Shown here: positions 32,754-34,461 of the stretch, in pieces | How the letters are laid out: each line of letters starts with the position of its first letter | Position numbering within the stretch: the first letter of the stretch is position 1 | NCBI GenBank assembly: GCA_014729915.1 | Contig: WJJD01000036.1 | Span: forward strand, 1 to 34,461 | Length of the DNA stretch: 34,461 nt | Source: Candidatus Woesearchaeota archaeon | GTDB taxonomy: Archaea; Nanobdellota; Nanobdellia; Woesearchaeales; GW2011-AR15 | Reading direction: 5' to 3' | Notes under the pieces: generated by a model | Seen by the model: the letters and a program-made list of their open reading frames with translations, nothing else | Databases searched by the model: none | What the model was told of the DNA's origin: nothing | Program-made: the position numbers and the translations under genes

Positions 32754-32762
32754 TATATAAAA
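32754..32762 (+). promoter_or_regulatory. TATA box of the CBS-domain gene
   Basis: TATATAAAA lies 22 nt before the ATG at 32785, the leaderless spacing seen for other genes here. Confidence 0.6.
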
Positions 32763-32784
32763 GAGTTCATATGTATATGGTAGC

Positions 32785-33525
32785 ATGAAAACAAAGATAC
32801 ATGATTTTATTAGAGCAGAAGATATTATGTCAAAGGACACTTTTGTAGTTGATATTAAAGCAAGTATCCGGGATGCAGCACAGCTGATGGTAAAATATAA
32901 CACAAATTGTCTTATTGTTATGAAAAAGACAAAACCTATAGGCATAATTACAGATGAAAATATAACAAAAATTGTTGCTGAAGATAAAAATATTAAAAAG
33001 ACAAAAATAAAATCTGTTATGTCAAAACCTCTTTTCACAGCAACTTCAGATAATTCTTTTTTTGAAATTATTAAATTAATGAAAAAAAAGAATATAAGAA
33101 AACTGCCTGTTCTAAGAGAAGATTCCCTGATAGGGATAATTACTGAAAAAGAAGTTACAAAAGGTGTGCTTTATGTTAACAAAGTTCTGAATAAGACTTT
33201 CAGAAACGGTTTTATTTCTCCTGATGAGTATAAAAAACAAGAGGAGAATCTTATAAAAAGTATTTTAGAGAAAGGCTTAAAAAAAGAACCTCCCTGGGTT
33301 AAAAAAGAAATTGATCTTTTAAGAAAGATATATGAAGAACAAGAACAGGTCTATAAAAAGCTTGTTTCAACATCAAGAAAATATACTCTGACAGACTGGA
33401 GAAAAAATATCTGGGTTGACTGTAAATTCAAACATGAAAAAATGGAAAATGACGAGATTGTTTTCATGTGCAAAAAACTAAAAGATTATTGTGTCTACAA
33501 AGATTGTCCTCTTAATAAATTATAA
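32785..33525 (+). CDS. Tandem CBS-domain protein with Cys-rich C-terminus
   Basis: This 246-aa soluble protein has two CBS domains: one about 10-65 (AEDIMSKDTFVV...IGIITDENITKIV) and one about 72-132 (IKSVMSKPLFTA...LIGIITEKEVT). Such pairs bind adenine nucleotides and sense energy state. The next 60 residues are charged and helical. The last 40 include C213, C231, C239 and C244 (CKFKHE, MCKK, DYCVYKDC), which may bind zinc or an iron-sulfur cluster. No effector enzyme is fused. It is monocistronic and leaderless. The C-terminal part was not recognised. Confidence 0.87.
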   Translation: MKTKIHDFIRAEDIMSKDTFVVDIKASIRDAAQLMVKYNTNCLIVMKKTKPIGIITDENITKIVAEDKNIKKTKIKSVMSKPLFTATSDNSFFEIIKLMKKKNIRKLPVLREDSLIGIITEKEVTKGVLYVNKVLNKTFRNGFISPDEYKKQEENLIKSILEKGLKKEPPWVKKEIDLLRKIYEEQEQVYKKLVSTSRKYTLTDWRKNIWVDCKFKHEKMENDEIVFMCKKLKDYCVYKDCPLNKL

Positions 33526-33622
33526 AGAGTGAAAAGCTCCTTTTTATGTGTAAGATTCCTTCTTTACCTTTCATCAAAATTTGCCAAAAGCAGATTTTAA
33601 TTATAAAAAGTTGGGCAGAATA

Positions 33623-33704
33623 CCCACTACTTTAGTTGTGGGATGAATGCCGTGCCTCTTTCGGAATTTACTTCAAGAGGCTAACAACAATAAACCATTG
33701 GTTT
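33623..33704 (+). mobile_element. Remnant resembling an IS200/IS605 right end (omegaRNA-like)
   Basis: There are three consecutive hairpins: CCCACTAC-ttta-GTTGTGGG followed by ATGAATGCC (33623-33651), GCCTCTT/AAGAGGC (33654-33681), and AAACCA-t-TGGTTT (33692-33704). The first, with its trailing GATGAATGCC, strongly resembles the conserved right end and guide-RNA scaffold of IS200/IS605-family elements as I know them. No tnpA or tnpB gene is present, so this would be a solo end or decayed copy. It abuts the 3' end of the recombinase pseudogene. Confidence 0.45.
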
Positions 33705-33712
33705 GTGAGATT

Positions 33713-34385
33713 TTAATCATCTAAAGGGCTTTTGATATTAGATAAATTTCTATTGCTTACTTTCGTATATATCAAAGTTGTAGAAATATCAGAATGCCCA
33801 AGTAAATCTCTAATTTATCTAATATCTGTCCCTTTCTCTAAAAGATGTGTTGCAAAACTATGTCTAAGAGTATGGGGAGAAATCTTTTTCTTAATTCCTG
33901 CTTTTTTTGCTGTGTTTTCAATAATCTTCTGGATTGTTCTTTGAGTATATTTCCCTCCTCTTGTTGTTATAAAAACATATCCATTTTAGATTAATGATTT
34001 CACTTAATCTTAATCCTGCTGAATATCTTATTTGAATGATTAGTCTGTGTGTCAAATTGTTTGTTGATAAAATCATACTTTCAATTTCCTCTTTTGTAAG
34101 TATAACAGGAAGTTTCTTCTGTCTCTTAAGATTAAGAATATCTTCAATGATTTTTTCAATGATCTCAGAGTCCTCTTTACTTGCTTTAAGATAAAATTTG
34201 ATTGCAAAACCTGCTGATCTTACTGTCTCGTCAGATTTGTTTTTGGTAATCAAATATAACAAGTAATCTCCTGGAGATTTCTTTGATTGAAGATATTTAT
34301 CAACATGGTATGTGTAATTTTCAATTGTCCTTTTTGAGTATCCTTTTAATTTACACTCATCTGAAATTAGTTTCTTCCATTTCAT
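33713..34385 (-). pseudogene. Decayed XerA/C-like tyrosine recombinase
   Basis: The N-terminal 131 residues are intact (SAM-like core-binding domain, KGYSKRTIENYTYHVDKYL; catalytic AGLRLSE with the first Arg; INLKW). Near 33975-33983 the frame shifts straight into [20 protein letters not shown] of the C-terminal part. About 45-55 codons that normally carry the catalytic Lys strand are missing. In the second frame [15 protein letters not shown] (HxxR), LLGHS and the nucleophile in TLIYT remain, but a TAA (33817-33815) interrupts TDIR-x-IRDLLGHS. The sequence ends with KSPLDD and a stop at 33713. The protein cannot be functional as written. Confidence 0.88.
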
Positions 34386-34416
34386 AAGCTATTGAAAACT
34401 TGAGATTTCAATATAA

Positions 34417-34459
34417 TTATTACGCTTTTTGCCTTAAAATCCTGTATTAAACGTAATAA
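34417..34459. repeat. Inverted repeat upstream of the recombinase pseudogene
   Basis: TTATTACG (34417-34424) and CGTAATAA (34452-34459) are perfect 8-bp inverted arms 27 nt apart, just upstream of the recombinase start. This may be an operator or a recombinase-binding site of the former element. The window ends here. Confidence 0.45.
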
Positions 34460-34461
34460 AA

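Noticed and set aside
33732-33944. Small plus-strand open frame over the recombinase
   Set aside because: It is the complement of the conserved C-terminal recombinase frame and has no signals of its own.

Overview
The window is AT-rich archaeal DNA. The evidence is eukaryote/archaea-type ribosomal proteins eL34 and eL14, a TrmB-family regulator, TATA-box promoters 20-25 nt upstream of apparently leaderless genes, a tRNA-Arg with a canonical bulge-helix-bulge intron, and many proteins with archaeal type IV pilin-like N-termini (KAQIxMEF, KKAQISS, KKATIEIQFNW). The gene style (MFFTIDGLFA, KKAQIWYTDF, KATIEIQFNW proteins in one genome, and a very reduced tRNA intron) suggests a DPANN archaeon, perhaps Woesearchaeota-like. 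That assignment is inference.

Layout. 0-7 kb is a housekeeping and accessory stretch: a cytoplasmic GH13 amylase-like enzyme, a small CARF-like protein, an operon of two paralogous membrane proteins plus a methyltransferase, RadC, a membrane protein, a metzincin-like zinc protein and a TrmB regulator. Two copies of a MITE-like element with TIRs (1-130 and 4736-4886) flank part of it. 7.1-7.75 kb holds eL14 and eL34. A mirror-symmetric divergent promoter (7771-7838) drives eL34 one way and a ten-cysteine pilin-like gene the other.

8.5-23.9 kb is a large surface-machine locus. A nine-gene minus operon (15963 to 8565) encodes pilin-like proteins, cysteine-rich DPDC-repeat proteins, a vWA protein and a tail-anchored protein. 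A divergent six-gene plus operon (16290 to 23899) encodes a double TadC/ArlJ-like membrane platform, a 908-aa secreted Ca-repeat protein and four more pilin-like proteins. A second minus operon (31002 to 24306) encodes five further pilin-like proteins, one of them a 1470-aa vWA adhesin with nested domains. No assembly ATPase and no prepilin peptidase are present, so these must act in trans if the system is a type IV filament or secretion apparatus. The working model is a platform protein assembling many minor-pilin-like subunits, with vWA and jelly-roll proteins as adhesive tips and DPDC/Ca-binding proteins as extracellular connectors.

31-34.5 kb holds a flippase-like membrane protein, tRNA-Arg(CCT) with a 13-nt intron, a 489-nt structured intergenic region, a CBS-domain protein, a remnant resembling an IS200/IS605 right end, and a decayed tyrosine recombinase. 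A perfect 50-bp palindromic element occurs in inverted orientation at 7081-7130 and 16074-16123. The window starts exactly at a repeat element, so its left edge may be a contig break.
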